NCBI RefSeq assembly: GCF_025165795.1
Contig: NZ_JAJAGO010000003.1
Coordinates: 434,001-498,000, forward strand
DNA: 64,000 nucleotides
Origin: Streptomyces gossypii
GTDB lineage: Bacteria > Actinomycetota > Actinomycetes > Streptomycetales > Streptomycetaceae
Reading direction: 5' to 3'
Part shown: positions 34,960-44,739 of the stretch, one piece after another
Numbering within the stretch: the first letter of the stretch is position 1
Layout of the letters: each line of letters starts with the position of its first letter
The notes under the pieces: generated by a model
What the model was told of the DNA's origin: nothing
What the model saw: only the letters and a program-made list of their open reading frames with translations
Databases searched by the model: none
Translations under genes and position numbers: made by a program

Positions 34960-35766
34960 ATGATCATGATCACGACTGATTTCGTTCCCGGCTCGCCGTG
35001 CTGGCTGGATCTGGGCGTGCGGGACGCCCGCGCGGCAGCGGCGTTCTACGGTGCGGTGTTCGGCTGGCGGATCGAGCCGTACGAGCCCGCGCCGGACGGA
35101 TTCGGCTTCTTCCAGCTCGACGGCAGGACGGTGGGCGCGCTCGGCCCGCTGAGCGGTGAAGAGGCCCGCTCTTCCTGGATGATCTACTTCAGCACCTCCG
35201 ACGCGGACGCGGCGACGCGTGCGGTGGAGCGGCTGGGCGGCTCGGTCCGCGTCCCGCCGATGGAGGTGGAGGGCGCGGGGCGGCTGGCGCAGTACACCGA
35301 TCCCGTCGGCGCCGAGTTCGCGGTCTGGGAGGCTGCCGGGGTGCGGGGCATCGAGGCGGCGGACGAGGCGGGCACGCTGACCTGGGTCGAGTTGTGCACG
35401 ACGGACGCCTCCGCCGCGCGGGGCTTCTACCGTGGTCTCTTCGGCTGGGAGACCAAGGACGTGGCGATGCCGGGCGACAGCGAGGGGACGTACACGCTGC
35501 TGACCCCGGCGGGCGTCAGCGAGGAGCGGATGCACGGCGGCATGGTCGAGGTGCCTGCCGAGTACCTCCAGATGACCGGCGGCACGCCGTACTGGCACCC
35601 GGTGTTCGGCTCGGACGACTGCGACGCCACGGTGGCCGGCGTCACCGCCCAGCGGGGCACGGTGTCGATGGGCCCGGAGGACGCGCCCGGCGTCGGCCGG
35701 CTGGCCGTCTGCGCCGACCCGTCCGGGGCGGAGTTCGTGGTCCTCACCCCCGCCCCGGGGGAGTGA
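34960..35766 (+). CDS. Double-domain VOC-family protein
   Basis: A 268-residue protein of two tandem VOC domains (~10-125 and ~138-265), each starting with a WLDLGVRDARAAAAFYGAVFGW-like block split over the usual strands and ending in DPVGAEFAVWE or DPSGAEFVVLT. The layout is that of the 27-kDa antigen Cfp30B and related Actinobacteria proteins. The ligand is unknown. ATG 34960 or 34966, after GAAGGGA. Confidence 0.85.
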   Translation: MIMITTDFVPGSPCWLDLGVRDARAAAAFYGAVFGWRIEPYEPAPDGFGFFQLDGRTVGALGPLSGEEARSSWMIYFSTSDADAATRAVERLGGSVRVPPMEVEGAGRLAQYTDPVGAEFAVWEAAGVRGIEAADEAGTLTWVELCTTDASAARGFYRGLFGWETKDVAMPGDSEGTYTLLTPAGVSEERMHGGMVEVPAEYLQMTGGTPYWHPVFGSDDCDATVAGVTAQRGTVSMGPEDAPGVGRLAVCADPSGAEFVVLTPAPGE

Positions 35767-35876
35767 GGACGGCCCACGGCTGGGGCGGCACCGCTCGGCA
35801 CACCCAGGAATGGCTCATTGGGGAGATAACACCCGAGTATTCAGGGGCGAGTTGGTGCTGCGCGGGAATGTGCGGA

Positions 35877-35906
35877 AGAGCCTGATCCAGGATCTGGTCA
35901 GGCTCT
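35877..35906. terminator. Stem-loop in the gap before the biosynthetic cluster
   Basis: AGAGCCTGA pairs with TCAGGCTCT and, past one unpaired T, CCAG with CTGG around a GAT loop. It separates the VOC gene from the cluster. The rest of the 35767-36093 gap holds a direct repeat GGTCACCGCG (35931 and 35949) that may be promoter-linked, and no gene. Confidence 0.45.
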
Positions 35907-36093
35907 GTCGGCGCGGTTAGGCTCCCTCTTGGTCACCGCGTTTCCGGTGGTCACCGCGGCCTTTACCGGGACCATGCGGTAGCGGAGGGTGTGTGCGGCG
36001 AGACTCAGCGCAAGCCGGTGCGGCCGCAAATCCTTCCCGCCGGATCGGGTGTTTCGCGGCATGGCCCGGGTGGGTAGCCAGGAGGGGCGTGTG

Positions 36094-37205
36094 ATGGACG
36101 AGATGAGCTCGGTGTTCGCCGAGGTGGACGCATTGCGGAAAGGGCTCCCGGAGCGTGCCTCGTACCGCTCGGAAGAAACCCTGAAGGAGCTGGCCCGTCA
36201 GATCGAGGGCACCCGGCATCTTTCCCGGCAACCGGCCGCTCAGGCATTCCTGGAGGATATCCGCTCGTTCACTCCCGGTGAGCGTCTGCGGGCCACGAAG
36301 GAACACATCAACAGCCGCCGGGACAACCATCTCTTCTCGCTGTTCGACGCCTCCTACTTCCCGAAGCTGTCGCTGGACTACCTGACCTACGAGGAACTGC
36401 CCGCGGACGCGCATCTGGCCGAGCGGTACGCGAGCAACACCGCCCCGGTGCGCATCACCGGGCGCTCGGCGGGATTCCATTCCCGGGTGGTCGTGGCGCT
36501 CTTTCCGGAGAACCACCTCGACGGGCTCCAGGACCCGGACGACCTCATCTTCTACTTCATCGACAAGTTCGTGGAGCGGCACAACCGGATCACCCGGGGC
36601 ATGATCGACGCGGTGATGGCCGAGGGCAGCTTCCCGCTGATCCAGGGAGCGCCGGACGCGACGGTCGAGCAGGCCTCGTCCTGGTGGGTGCGGCTGCACG
36701 AGTACCACCACCGGCAGGGCGACATGCCCATACCGGACTTCCTCGACGCGAAGAAGTACAAGCCGCTGGCCGGGCTCGAGGAGTTGCGGGTGGACGTCTC
36801 CGCGATGCTCGCCCTGCTGGGCGACGAGAAACTTCCGCGCGAGGAGGCGCTCACCGCCTACGAGTACATCCTCTCGGAACGGCTGCTGCGCTACGCGGTG
36901 GAGGGCATACCGCGGCCGAACTACGACGCGGTGGCGTCACAGCTGCTCTTCGGATATCTGGAGCAGCACGAAGGTATCCGGGTCAAGGACTCGGTCATAC
37001 AGCTGAGTCCGGAGATCCCCGAGGTGCTGGCACGGTTCCTCGCCGAGATCCACGCAATCGAGGCGCACATACGGGAGGAGCCGGTGGCGGCGGTTCGCAA
37101 GCGACTGCTCGCACTCACCGACAAGTACACCGACTACGACCCGGTGGCCCGTGACTACCGCTACGTGCCGTTCTTCGCCGAGGTCAAGAAGAAGCTGGGC
37201 ATCTA

Positions 37206-37206
<1 letters not shown>
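36094..37206 (+). CDS. Zincin-like cluster protein (HExxH), possibly DUF6421
   Basis: A 370-residue protein with no signal peptide. It carries HEYHH at residues 202-206 and then GLEELRVD, so that Glu230 lies 24 residues after His206 and Asp234 four further on. This HExxH plus ExxxD layout is that of gluzincin metallopeptidases. It may therefore cleave or modify a peptide, or act as a zinc hydrolase in the pathway. From memory it resembles proteins labelled DUF6421, unchecked. AGGAGGGG six bases ahead supports ATG 36094 over upstream ATG 36061. It is the first gene of the cluster. Confidence 0.6.
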
Positions 37207-38115
<909 letters not shown>

Positions 38116-38128
38116 GCGGGGAAGACCA

Positions 38129-39079
38129 TTGGAGGTCGTCGACCGATACGGTCTCGCGCTGGCACTGATCGAGGCCAGGGAACTGGCGGACGAGCCCTGG
38201 CTCGGCGCGGACCGGCCGGTTGACGTCGTCCGGGTGCCGGATCCGCCCGCGGCGAGCTGGGCCGAGCTCGCCGAGCGGGGCTTCGTCCACAAGCCGTCCG
38301 TGCTCACCTGGGTGTCCGCGCTGGGTCCCGACGAGGACACCCACCTGGCCGGGCTGAACCGCACGGCGCGCAGGTCCGTACGGTGCGCCCGCCGTGAGGC
38401 GGCCGCGGCCGGGCTGCGGGAGGTGGTGGAGGATCCGGTGACGCCGGATTCGCTCGACCGGTTCTTCGCGCTGTACCAGGACCGGGTGTCCGAGATGCGT
38501 TTCGGCGTGCCCTTCGCGCTGGACTACCGGGACGTGGTGCTGCACGGGCCGCGGAAGTTCTTCGGCGTCTTCAGCTATGAGGGTGACGAAATGGCGGGCG
38601 GCGTTCTGCTGCTGGAGTGCCCGGCCGTCGACCTGGTGGTGCTCCGCTTCTCCGCGGTCAGCGCCCGGTGGCGCCGCTCCAGCCTGGCCCGCCCGCTCTA
38701 TCTCGCGGCGATGCGGGCCGGGCGGGAACGCGGATACAGTAGGGCCTCCATGGGGAACGAGCCGAACCTGCTGGGCCATCTCACCCAGCCGGGGCTGCTG
38801 CGCTTCAAGACGGCGCTGGGCTTCCGGGCGGTGCCCTCGCAGGAGTGTGCAGATCCGCAGGGCGGCGACGAGGCGGATCTGGTGCTGCGGCTGGACGCGC
38901 TGAACGACCCGACGCTGATCCTCGGCTACGCCGGGCCTGCCGCGGGCCGGCCCGGCCGGAGCCTGGCGGGCCATCTGTTCTGCGAGGCACTCGTCGACGC
39001 CGAGCTCTACCACGCGCCGTTCCTGGAGTCCCTGACCGTACGGGCCCCTGGGGGCCCTGGCCGCACGCCACCGGCGTGA
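38129..39079 (+). CDS. FemAB/GNAT-like acyl or aminoacyl transferase
   Basis: A 316-residue protein with the GNAT-fold pattern of the FemAB/CelD group: LNRTARRSVRCARREAAAAG, FFALYQDRVSEMRFG, FFGVFSYEGDEMAGGVLLL and the final RFKTALGFRAVPSQ. FemAB proteins attach amino acids from aminoacyl-tRNA to peptides, and GNAT relatives use acyl-CoA. Either would fit a peptide-like product. The chosen start is TTG 38129 with GGGGAAG ahead; no ATG or GTG suits. It follows the diiron-type gene by 13 bases. Confidence 0.65.
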   Translation: MEVVDRYGLALALIEARELADEPWLGADRPVDVVRVPDPPAASWAELAERGFVHKPSVLTWVSALGPDEDTHLAGLNRTARRSVRCARREAAAAGLREVVEDPVTPDSLDRFFALYQDRVSEMRFGVPFALDYRDVVLHGPRKFFGVFSYEGDEMAGGVLLLECPAVDLVVLRFSAVSARWRRSSLARPLYLAAMRAGRERGYSRASMGNEPNLLGHLTQPGLLRFKTALGFRAVPSQECADPQGGDEADLVLRLDALNDPTLILGYAGPAAGRPGRSLAGHLFCEALVDAELYHAPFLESLTVRAPGGPGRTPPA

Positions 39080-39201
39080 CCCGGCACGGGGTTGTTCGCA
39101 CGAGACCGTGGACCACGTGCGGGCCCTCCAGCGCCGCCGCGCCGGTCTCCGTCCGGCCGCCCCGCCTGCGCGTCGCGCACGGTGGCTCCGCTCTCCGCGG
39201 G

Positions 39202-40092
39202 TCAGGCCGCCGCGGTCCGCTCCTCGACCCAGTCGTACACCCCGCCCAGCACCTGCCGGTGCTGCTCCCGCCCCATCAGGGCGAGGAAGCCGGGGATGGG
39301 GTTGACCTCGAGGATCAGATAGCCGTCCCGGGTCGGCAGGACGTCCAGCCCGGAGAGTGTCATCCCCATGGCGCGGGTGGCGCGCAGGGACAGGTCGACC
39401 AGCTCCTCGGGGGCGTCGAAGCGCTCGTAGCTCGCACCCTCCATCGTCTTGCAGCGCCAGGAACCGGCGGCCGGCAGCTTGAGGAGGTTGAGCGGGGTGG
39501 CGTCGCCCGCCACCACGATCCGGTACTCGCCGCCCTCGGTCGGGCAGTACGGCTGGCACACCAGGGTCGGGAAGCGGGCGAGCAGGTCCTCCACGACCGC
39601 CTTGTCGGCGCTCGGGTCGACGATGCGCTCCACATCCATCCCGCGGTAGCCGAAGGACGGTTTGAGGATCACCGGCCCCCACGCGGCACAGGCCGACTCG
39701 ACGTCCGCGAGCGACATCACGGACCGGATCGGTGGTATGGGCAGCCCGGCCGCGGCCAGCCGCTGTGCCATCAGAAATTTGCTGTAACCGGTGACCCAGG
39801 CGTCCGCGGGGTCGAAGAGACTGACGCCTGGGACGTTGCTGAGCATGGTCAGCCGCTCGACCCGGTCCTGCCAGTCGTCACCGTAGAGCTTGCACCTGTT
39901 GATGATGGCCTGAAACGACTCTGCGGGCTCACCGCGGAGCGTCAGTGAGGGGCCCTCGGGTCCCGGGTGGTAGGCGATGTCCTCCAGCGTGAAGAAGGAG
40001 GTCTCGTGCCCGCGTTCGCGGCCGTAGTCGACGAGGTGGTGGCCGTCGGGATCGATTCCGGAGTAGTCCCAGCCGAGCACGCCGATCTTCAC
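39202..40092 (-). CDS. ATP-grasp ligase, RimK type
   Basis: A 296-residue ATP-grasp enzyme. It has the N-terminal pre-ATP domain VKIGVLGWDYSGIDPDG, the ATP-binding lysine in VILKPSFGYRG, acidic EYRIVVAGD and the magnesium site LILEVNPIPGF. It joins a carboxylate to an amine through an acyl phosphate, so it could build a dipeptide bond that the single-module NRPS cannot make. It is the only cluster gene on the minus strand and shares a 238-bp divergent promoter region with the acyl-CoA synthetase. The start is GTG 40092 after GGGAGG. Confidence 0.85.
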   Translation of the reverse strand: MKIGVLGWDYSGIDPDGHHLVDYGRERGHETSFFTLEDIAYHPGPEGPSLTLRGEPAESFQAIINRCKLYGDDWQDRVERLTMLSNVPGVSLFDPADAWVTGYSKFLMAQRLAAAGLPIPPIRSVMSLADVESACAAWGPVILKPSFGYRGMDVERIVDPSADKAVVEDLLARFPTLVCQPYCPTEGGEYRIVVAGDATPLNLLKLPAAGSWRCKTMEGASYERFDAPEELVDLSLRATRAMGMTLSGLDVLPTRDGYLILEVNPIPGFLALMGREQHRQVLGGVYDWVEERTAAA

Positions 40093-40330
40093 GCTGCCTC
40101 CCAGAACTGACGTGCCGCGCTGCACGCTCGTCGCACTCACGTGCTGTTCGGGTGAGCCTGACCTGCACCCGAAGCGTTGTCAAGGGGGCAAGCACCGCCG
40201 GGAGTTGGGTTCTGCAAGTGACTAAACGGTGCTCGCGCACGGGGCTTCCGCGAGCCTTCGGTCATCCTCTAGGCTCAGCCGCTCGGTTGGGTTGCTCAGG
40301 TGGAGTTGCTCGCGTAGGAGAGGTGCCGCA

Positions 40331-42028
40331 GTGGGTAAGTGGGACACACTGGTCTTGCCGGAGCCCGAGCGGGCCGCCGCGTACCGGGCGGCCGGCTGGT
40401 GGCGCGAAACCACCTTCCTGGACGACCTGTCGGCCGCGGCCCGCGACCGGGGGGACCACCCCGCCGTGATCGCGTACGAGGACTCTGCCCCGGCTCGGGA
40501 ACTGAGCTATGCCGACCTCCAGTTGTACGTCGAGCGATTCGCAGCTGCACTGAGCGAACTCGGGGTAGGCCGCGGTGATGTGGTCGCGCTCTACCTGCCG
40601 AACCGCTGGGAGCTGACGGCCCTGTACCTGGCCTGCTACCGGATGGGCGCCGTCGCCACTCCGGTGATCCCCGCCCTGGACGTGCGCGAGCTGGGCCATG
40701 TGCTGCGGGAGAGCGAGGCGCGGGTCTGCGTGACCGTTGACCGCTTCCAGGACATCGACTACGGCGCCCGCCTCCAGGAGGCCGCCCCGCAGACCCTCGC
40801 GCACCGGGTGGTGTGCGGCGACGCCGAGGCGACCGGCGCGCTCGGCTTCGACGCCTTCTTCGTCCGTACGCCCTGGGAGGAGCGCAGCAGCGTCGACGAG
40901 GCGGACCGGCTGGGCCCCGACGACCCGGCGCTGCTGCTCTACACCTCCGGCACCACCGGGCGGATGAAGGGCGTGGTGCACAGCCAGAACACCCTGCACG
41001 CGGCAGTGCTCGCGGTCTCCGTCCCGCACCGGCTCACCGGCGACGACGTCATCTCCATCCCCAACTTCGCCACCCACATGGCGGGGCTGTCGTACGCCTG
41101 CTTCATGCCGCTGCTGCTCGGCGCGACCTGCGTCGTGCAGGACACGAACCGCGACATGGAACTGCTGCTCGACCTCATCGCGCGGCACGGCATCACCTGG
41201 GCGTACGCCTCGCCCGCCTATCTCCTCGACATGCTGGACGCGCAGGGCAAGGAGCCCCGGGACACCTCCAGCGTGGTGCAGATCGTCTCCGGATCGGCGC
41301 CGATCCAGCCGCAGTTGATCGCCCGGATGCGGGAGGTCTTCGACATCCCGGTGCGGGCCCTGTGGGGGATGACGGAGAACGGCGCGGTCACCGTCACCCG
41401 GGACGACGACCCGGAGGGGTGGGCGGGGCACAGCGACGGGCGCGCGGAGCCGTCGATGGAGGTGCGGATCGCGCCGGAGACGGGCGCCGAGGAGGCCGGG
41501 GGCCCGGCCGGCACCGGCGGGGACACGGACGCCGGCGGCGGGCGGCTGCTGGTGCGCGGCGCCTCCCAGTGCCTCGGCTATCTCGGCCAGCGCGACGTCT
41601 ACGAGGCGTGCCTGGACGAGGACGGCTGGTTCGACACCAGCGACCTGGCCCGCGACGACGGCCGCGGCGGCATCCGTATCGTCGGCCGGTCCGTGGACCA
41701 GGTCACCCGGGCCAGCGGCCAGAAGGTCTCGACGCTCGAGGTGGAGTCCGTGCTGATCCGGCACCCGGGCGTGCGGGAGGTGGCGCTCGTCGGCTACCCG
41801 GACCCGCGCGTGCCCGTCGCGGAACTGGTCTGCGCCGTGGTGGTGGCCGAGGGGGAACCGCCCACTCTGGAGGAGCTGCGGCGCCATCTGGCGGAGGAGA
41901 GGATGGCCGAGGTGCTCTGGCCGGACCGGGTGCAGTTCGTCTGGGAGCTGCCCAAGAACTCCCTGGGGAAGGTCCTCCGGCACCCGCTGCGTCAGCGTCT
42001 CCAGATCGAATACGCCACCCACCGATGA
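40331..42028 (+). CDS. Acyl-CoA synthetase / AMP-dependent ligase
   Basis: A 565-residue ANL-superfamily enzyme that activates a carboxylic acid as acyl-AMP and then passes it to CoA or a carrier. The P-loop is LLLYTSGTTGRMKG, motif A5 ALWGMTENG, and the catalytic Lys is in PKNSLGKVLRH near the C-terminus. The acid is unknown; the pocket resembles cyclohexane- or aryl-carboxylate ligases only weakly. The start is GTG 40331 with AGGAG 11-15 bases upstream. The next gene starts within its stop (ATGA), so transport and activation are coupled. Confidence 0.85.
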   Translation: MGKWDTLVLPEPERAAAYRAAGWWRETTFLDDLSAAARDRGDHPAVIAYEDSAPARELSYADLQLYVERFAAALSELGVGRGDVVALYLPNRWELTALYLACYRMGAVATPVIPALDVRELGHVLRESEARVCVTVDRFQDIDYGARLQEAAPQTLAHRVVCGDAEATGALGFDAFFVRTPWEERSSVDEADRLGPDDPALLLYTSGTTGRMKGVVHSQNTLHAAVLAVSVPHRLTGDDVISIPNFATHMAGLSYACFMPLLLGATCVVQDTNRDMELLLDLIARHGITWAYASPAYLLDMLDAQGKEPRDTSSVVQIVSGSAPIQPQLIARMREVFDIPVRALWGMTENGAVTVTRDDDPEGWAGHSDGRAEPSMEVRIAPETGAEEAGGPAGTGGDTDAGGGRLLVRGASQCLGYLGQRDVYEACLDEDGWFDTSDLARDDGRGGIRIVGRSVDQVTRASGQKVSTLEVESVLIRHPGVREVALVGYPDPRVPVAELVCAVVVAEGEPPTLEELRRHLAEERMAEVLWPDRVQFVWELPKNSLGKVLRHPLRQRLQIEYATHR

Positions 42029-43503
42029 CCACGGACGGAGCCCGGCGGCGGGCGATCGCGCTCGCCGTCATCTCCGTGGCCCAGCTGATGTTCCTGCTGG
42101 ACGCCACCATCGTCAATGTCGCGCTGCCCAGCATCCAGGAGTCGTTGCGGCTGAGCGGCTCCGACCTGGAATGGATCGTCGCCTCCTTCTCCGTCGCCTT
42201 CGGCGGGCTGCTGATCCTCGGCGGCCGGGTCGGGGACATCCTGGGGCGGCGCCGGATGTTCACGGCGGGTGTGGTGCTGTTCACCGCCGCCTCGCTGCTC
42301 GGCGGGTTCGCGGAGGAGCCGTGGCTGCTGATCGTCTGCCGTACGGCGCAGGGGGTCGGTGCCGCAGCCGCCTCGCCCGCCGCGCTGTCGCTGATCGCGG
42401 TGACCTTCCCGGAGGGCCCGGAGCGCAACCGGGCGGTGGCCTGGTACACCGCCGTGGCCACGGCGGGCGGCGGCGTGGGGCTGCTGGCCGGGGGCGTGAT
42501 CACCGCCTATCTGTCCTGGCGCTGGGTGATGTTCGTGAACGTCCCGGTCGGCGTCGTCGTTCTCGCCCTCTCCCGGCGGGTGCTGCGCGAGACGCCCCGC
42601 CAGCACGGCACGTTCGACGTGGCCGGGGCGCTCACCGGCACGCTGGCCGCACTGCTGCTGGTGCACGGCCTGATCAGCGGGGCCTCGGAGAGCGGCCAGT
42701 GGAGCGACCCCTCCGTGCTCGCGGCGCTGGGTGCGGCGGCCGTGCTGCTCCCGGCGTTCGTGGTGATCGAGAAGCGCGGGAGCCAGCCGCTCGTGCCGCT
42801 GCGGCTGTTCGCCGACCGCACCCGCTTCGGCACGTACGCGGTGCTGGCGCTGACCAACACCGCGATGTTCGGCATCTTCTTCTTCCTCACTCTCTTCCTC
42901 CAGCAGGTCTGGGACTACAGCCCGCTGGAGACCGCGCTCGTCTACATCCCGCTGACCTGCCTGCTCGTCGTCGGCGCACGGGCCAGCTCCCGCCTCGTCA
43001 CGCTCGTCGGCGCCCGCAGGCTGGTGTGCTGCGGCCTGCTGACCGCCACCGTCGGGATGCTGTGGCTGTCCCGGATCGGCGAGTCCGGGGGTTACGCCAC
43101 CGGGATGCTGGTGCCCACCGTGCTGACCTACGCCGGGCTCGCGGTGACCGGCGTGCCGCTGACGCTGGCCGCGCTGGCGGATGTGGCCGACGAGGACTCG
43201 GGCGCCGCCTCCGGACTCCTCAGCATGGCCCGGCAGATCGGCGGCGCGACCGGGCTGGCCGTGCTCGGCACCGTCGTCTGGTCGACGGTCGGCTCGGCGG
43301 CCGATACCACCTCCGCCGAGGACGCGCTCGCCACGGGCATCGGCCGGGGCTTCCTGGTCGCGGCCGGAGTCGCCGCGCTGTCGCTGCTGGTGGCGTACCT
43401 GACGATGCCCCGGGACGCGGCGCGCTCCGGCGGCACGGCCGTGCCCGGCACGGCCGTGCCCGATTCCGCCGCGGCCGACACCGCCGCGCCCGGGAAGGGG
43501 TGA
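42025..43503 (+). CDS. MFS exporter, DHA2 (14-helix) family
   Basis: A 492-residue transporter with fourteen hydrophobic segments. Helix 1 shows LMFLLDATIVNVALPSIQ, the family motif of the DHA2 drug:proton antiporters such as QacA and the actinorhodin exporter. It is the likely product exporter and self-resistance function of the cluster. ATG 42025 overlaps the synthetase stop. The C-tail repeats GTAVPGTAVPDSA. Confidence 0.9.
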   Translation: MTTDGARRRAIALAVISVAQLMFLLDATIVNVALPSIQESLRLSGSDLEWIVASFSVAFGGLLILGGRVGDILGRRRMFTAGVVLFTAASLLGGFAEEPWLLIVCRTAQGVGAAAASPAALSLIAVTFPEGPERNRAVAWYTAVATAGGGVGLLAGGVITAYLSWRWVMFVNVPVGVVVLALSRRVLRETPRQHGTFDVAGALTGTLAALLLVHGLISGASESGQWSDPSVLAALGAAAVLLPAFVVIEKRGSQPLVPLRLFADRTRFGTYAVLALTNTAMFGIFFFLTLFLQQVWDYSPLETALVYIPLTCLLVVGARASSRLVTLVGARRLVCCGLLTATVGMLWLSRIGESGGYATGMLVPTVLTYAGLAVTGVPLTLAALADVADEDSGAASGLLSMARQIGGATGLAVLGTVVWSTVGSAADTTSAEDALATGIGRGFLVAAGVAALSLLVAYLTMPRDAARSGGTAVPGTAVPDSAAADTAAPGKG

Positions 43504-43508
43504 ACGCG

Positions 43509-44690
43509 GTGTCCGGGAGATACGGCACCAGCCCCGGCACGGCCCGCGGTGCGGCGGACTTCCTGGTCGTCGGCGGCGGCATCGCGGGTGCTGCGGCAGG
43601 CTACTTCCTCGCCCGGCACGGCCGCGTCGTCCTCCTGGAGGCGGAACGGTCCCCGGGTCTGCACGCCACCGGACGGTCCGCCGCGCTGTTCTCCGAGTAC
43701 TTCGGCAACCCCACCGTACGGGCGCTGACCATAGCCGCACGGGGCTTCTACACGGCCCCGCCCGACGGCTTCACCACCGCCCCGCTGCTCACCCCGCGCG
43801 GCGTGCTCGCACTGGAAACCCCGGGCACCGCCGCGCAGTTCGAGGCCGCCAAGGTGTCCGGGGCCACCGCCCCGCAGCCGGTCGTCGAACTCGACGAGGA
43901 GCGCGCCCTGGATCTCTGCCCGGCGCTGCTGCCCGGGGCGTTCGGCCGCGCGCTGTACAAGCCGGGCGCCTGCGACGTCGATGTGGACGCCACCCACCAG
44001 GGCTTCCTGCGGGGCCTGCGCGCCGCCGGCGGCAGCGTGGTGACCGGCGCACGGGTACACGCCCTCCGCCGGGACGCCGGGGAGTGGCAGGTGTCCACGG
44101 CGGTGGGGGAGTTCGCCGCCCCGGTCGTGGTCAACGCCGCCGGCGCCTGGGCCGATGAGCTGGCACGGCTGGCGCGGTCGGCGGGCGTACGGGCGCTGGG
44201 GCTCGTGCCGCGCCGCCGCACCGCCGCACTCGCCCGGACACCGGACGGGGCCGATGCGTCCAGCTGGCCGATGGTCTCCGACGTCGCGGACACCTTCTAC
44301 GCCAAACCGGAGTCCGGCGGCCTGCTGCTCTCCCCGGTGGACGACACCCCCGAGCCGCCCGGCGACATACGGGCCCGCGACCTCGACGTCGCCACCGCCG
44401 TCCACCGCTTCGAGCAGGTGAGCACCCTGCGCCTGCGGCACGTCGGCCACATCTGGGCCGGGCTGCGTACCTCGACCCCGGACGACACACCCGTCATCGG
44501 TACCGACCCCCGGGCCCCCGGCTTCTGCTGGCTGGCCGGTCTGGGCGGCTACGGAATCCAGACGGCCCCCGCGGCCGGCGCGCTGCTGGCCGCGCTCGCC
44601 ACCGGAAACGCGCCGCCGCCCGCGCTCGCCGCGCTGGTCCCGGGCCTCACCCCCGCCCGCGACCACGGACCCGATCGCGAGGAGCCGTGA
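43509..44690 (+). CDS. FAD-dependent amine/amino-acid oxidoreductase (DAO family)
   Basis: A 393-residue flavoprotein. The dinucleotide-binding motif FLVVGGGIAGAAAGYFLARHG is followed by acidic LLEAE, the FAD-contact block HATGRSAALFSEYFG and the C-terminal WLAGLGGYGIQTAPAAG. This pattern resembles D-arginine dehydrogenase and glycine-oxidase-type enzymes, which turn amines into imines. It may oxidise an amino-acid building block. The start is GTG 43509, eight bases after GGGG; GTG 43500, in a GTGA overlap, is the alternative. Confidence 0.8.
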   Translation: MSGRYGTSPGTARGAADFLVVGGGIAGAAAGYFLARHGRVVLLEAERSPGLHATGRSAALFSEYFGNPTVRALTIAARGFYTAPPDGFTTAPLLTPRGVLALETPGTAAQFEAAKVSGATAPQPVVELDEERALDLCPALLPGAFGRALYKPGACDVDVDATHQGFLRGLRAAGGSVVTGARVHALRRDAGEWQVSTAVGEFAAPVVVNAAGAWADELARLARSAGVRALGLVPRRRTAALARTPDGADASSWPMVSDVADTFYAKPESGGLLLSPVDDTPEPPGDIRARDLDVATAVHRFEQVSTLRLRHVGHIWAGLRTSTPDDTPVIGTDPRAPGFCWLAGLGGYGIQTAPAAGALLAALATGNAPPPALAALVPGLTPARDHGPDREEP

Positions 44691-44739
44691 ACCCACCTCC
44701 CCGCGCCCCCACCCTGTCACCCGCAGAGAGGTCGGAGAC

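Noticed and set aside
42171-43508. Long N-terminal extension of the DAO-type oxidoreductase
   Set aside because: It is the third-frame shadow of the MFS gene; the flavin-binding motif starts about 20 residues after GTG 43509.
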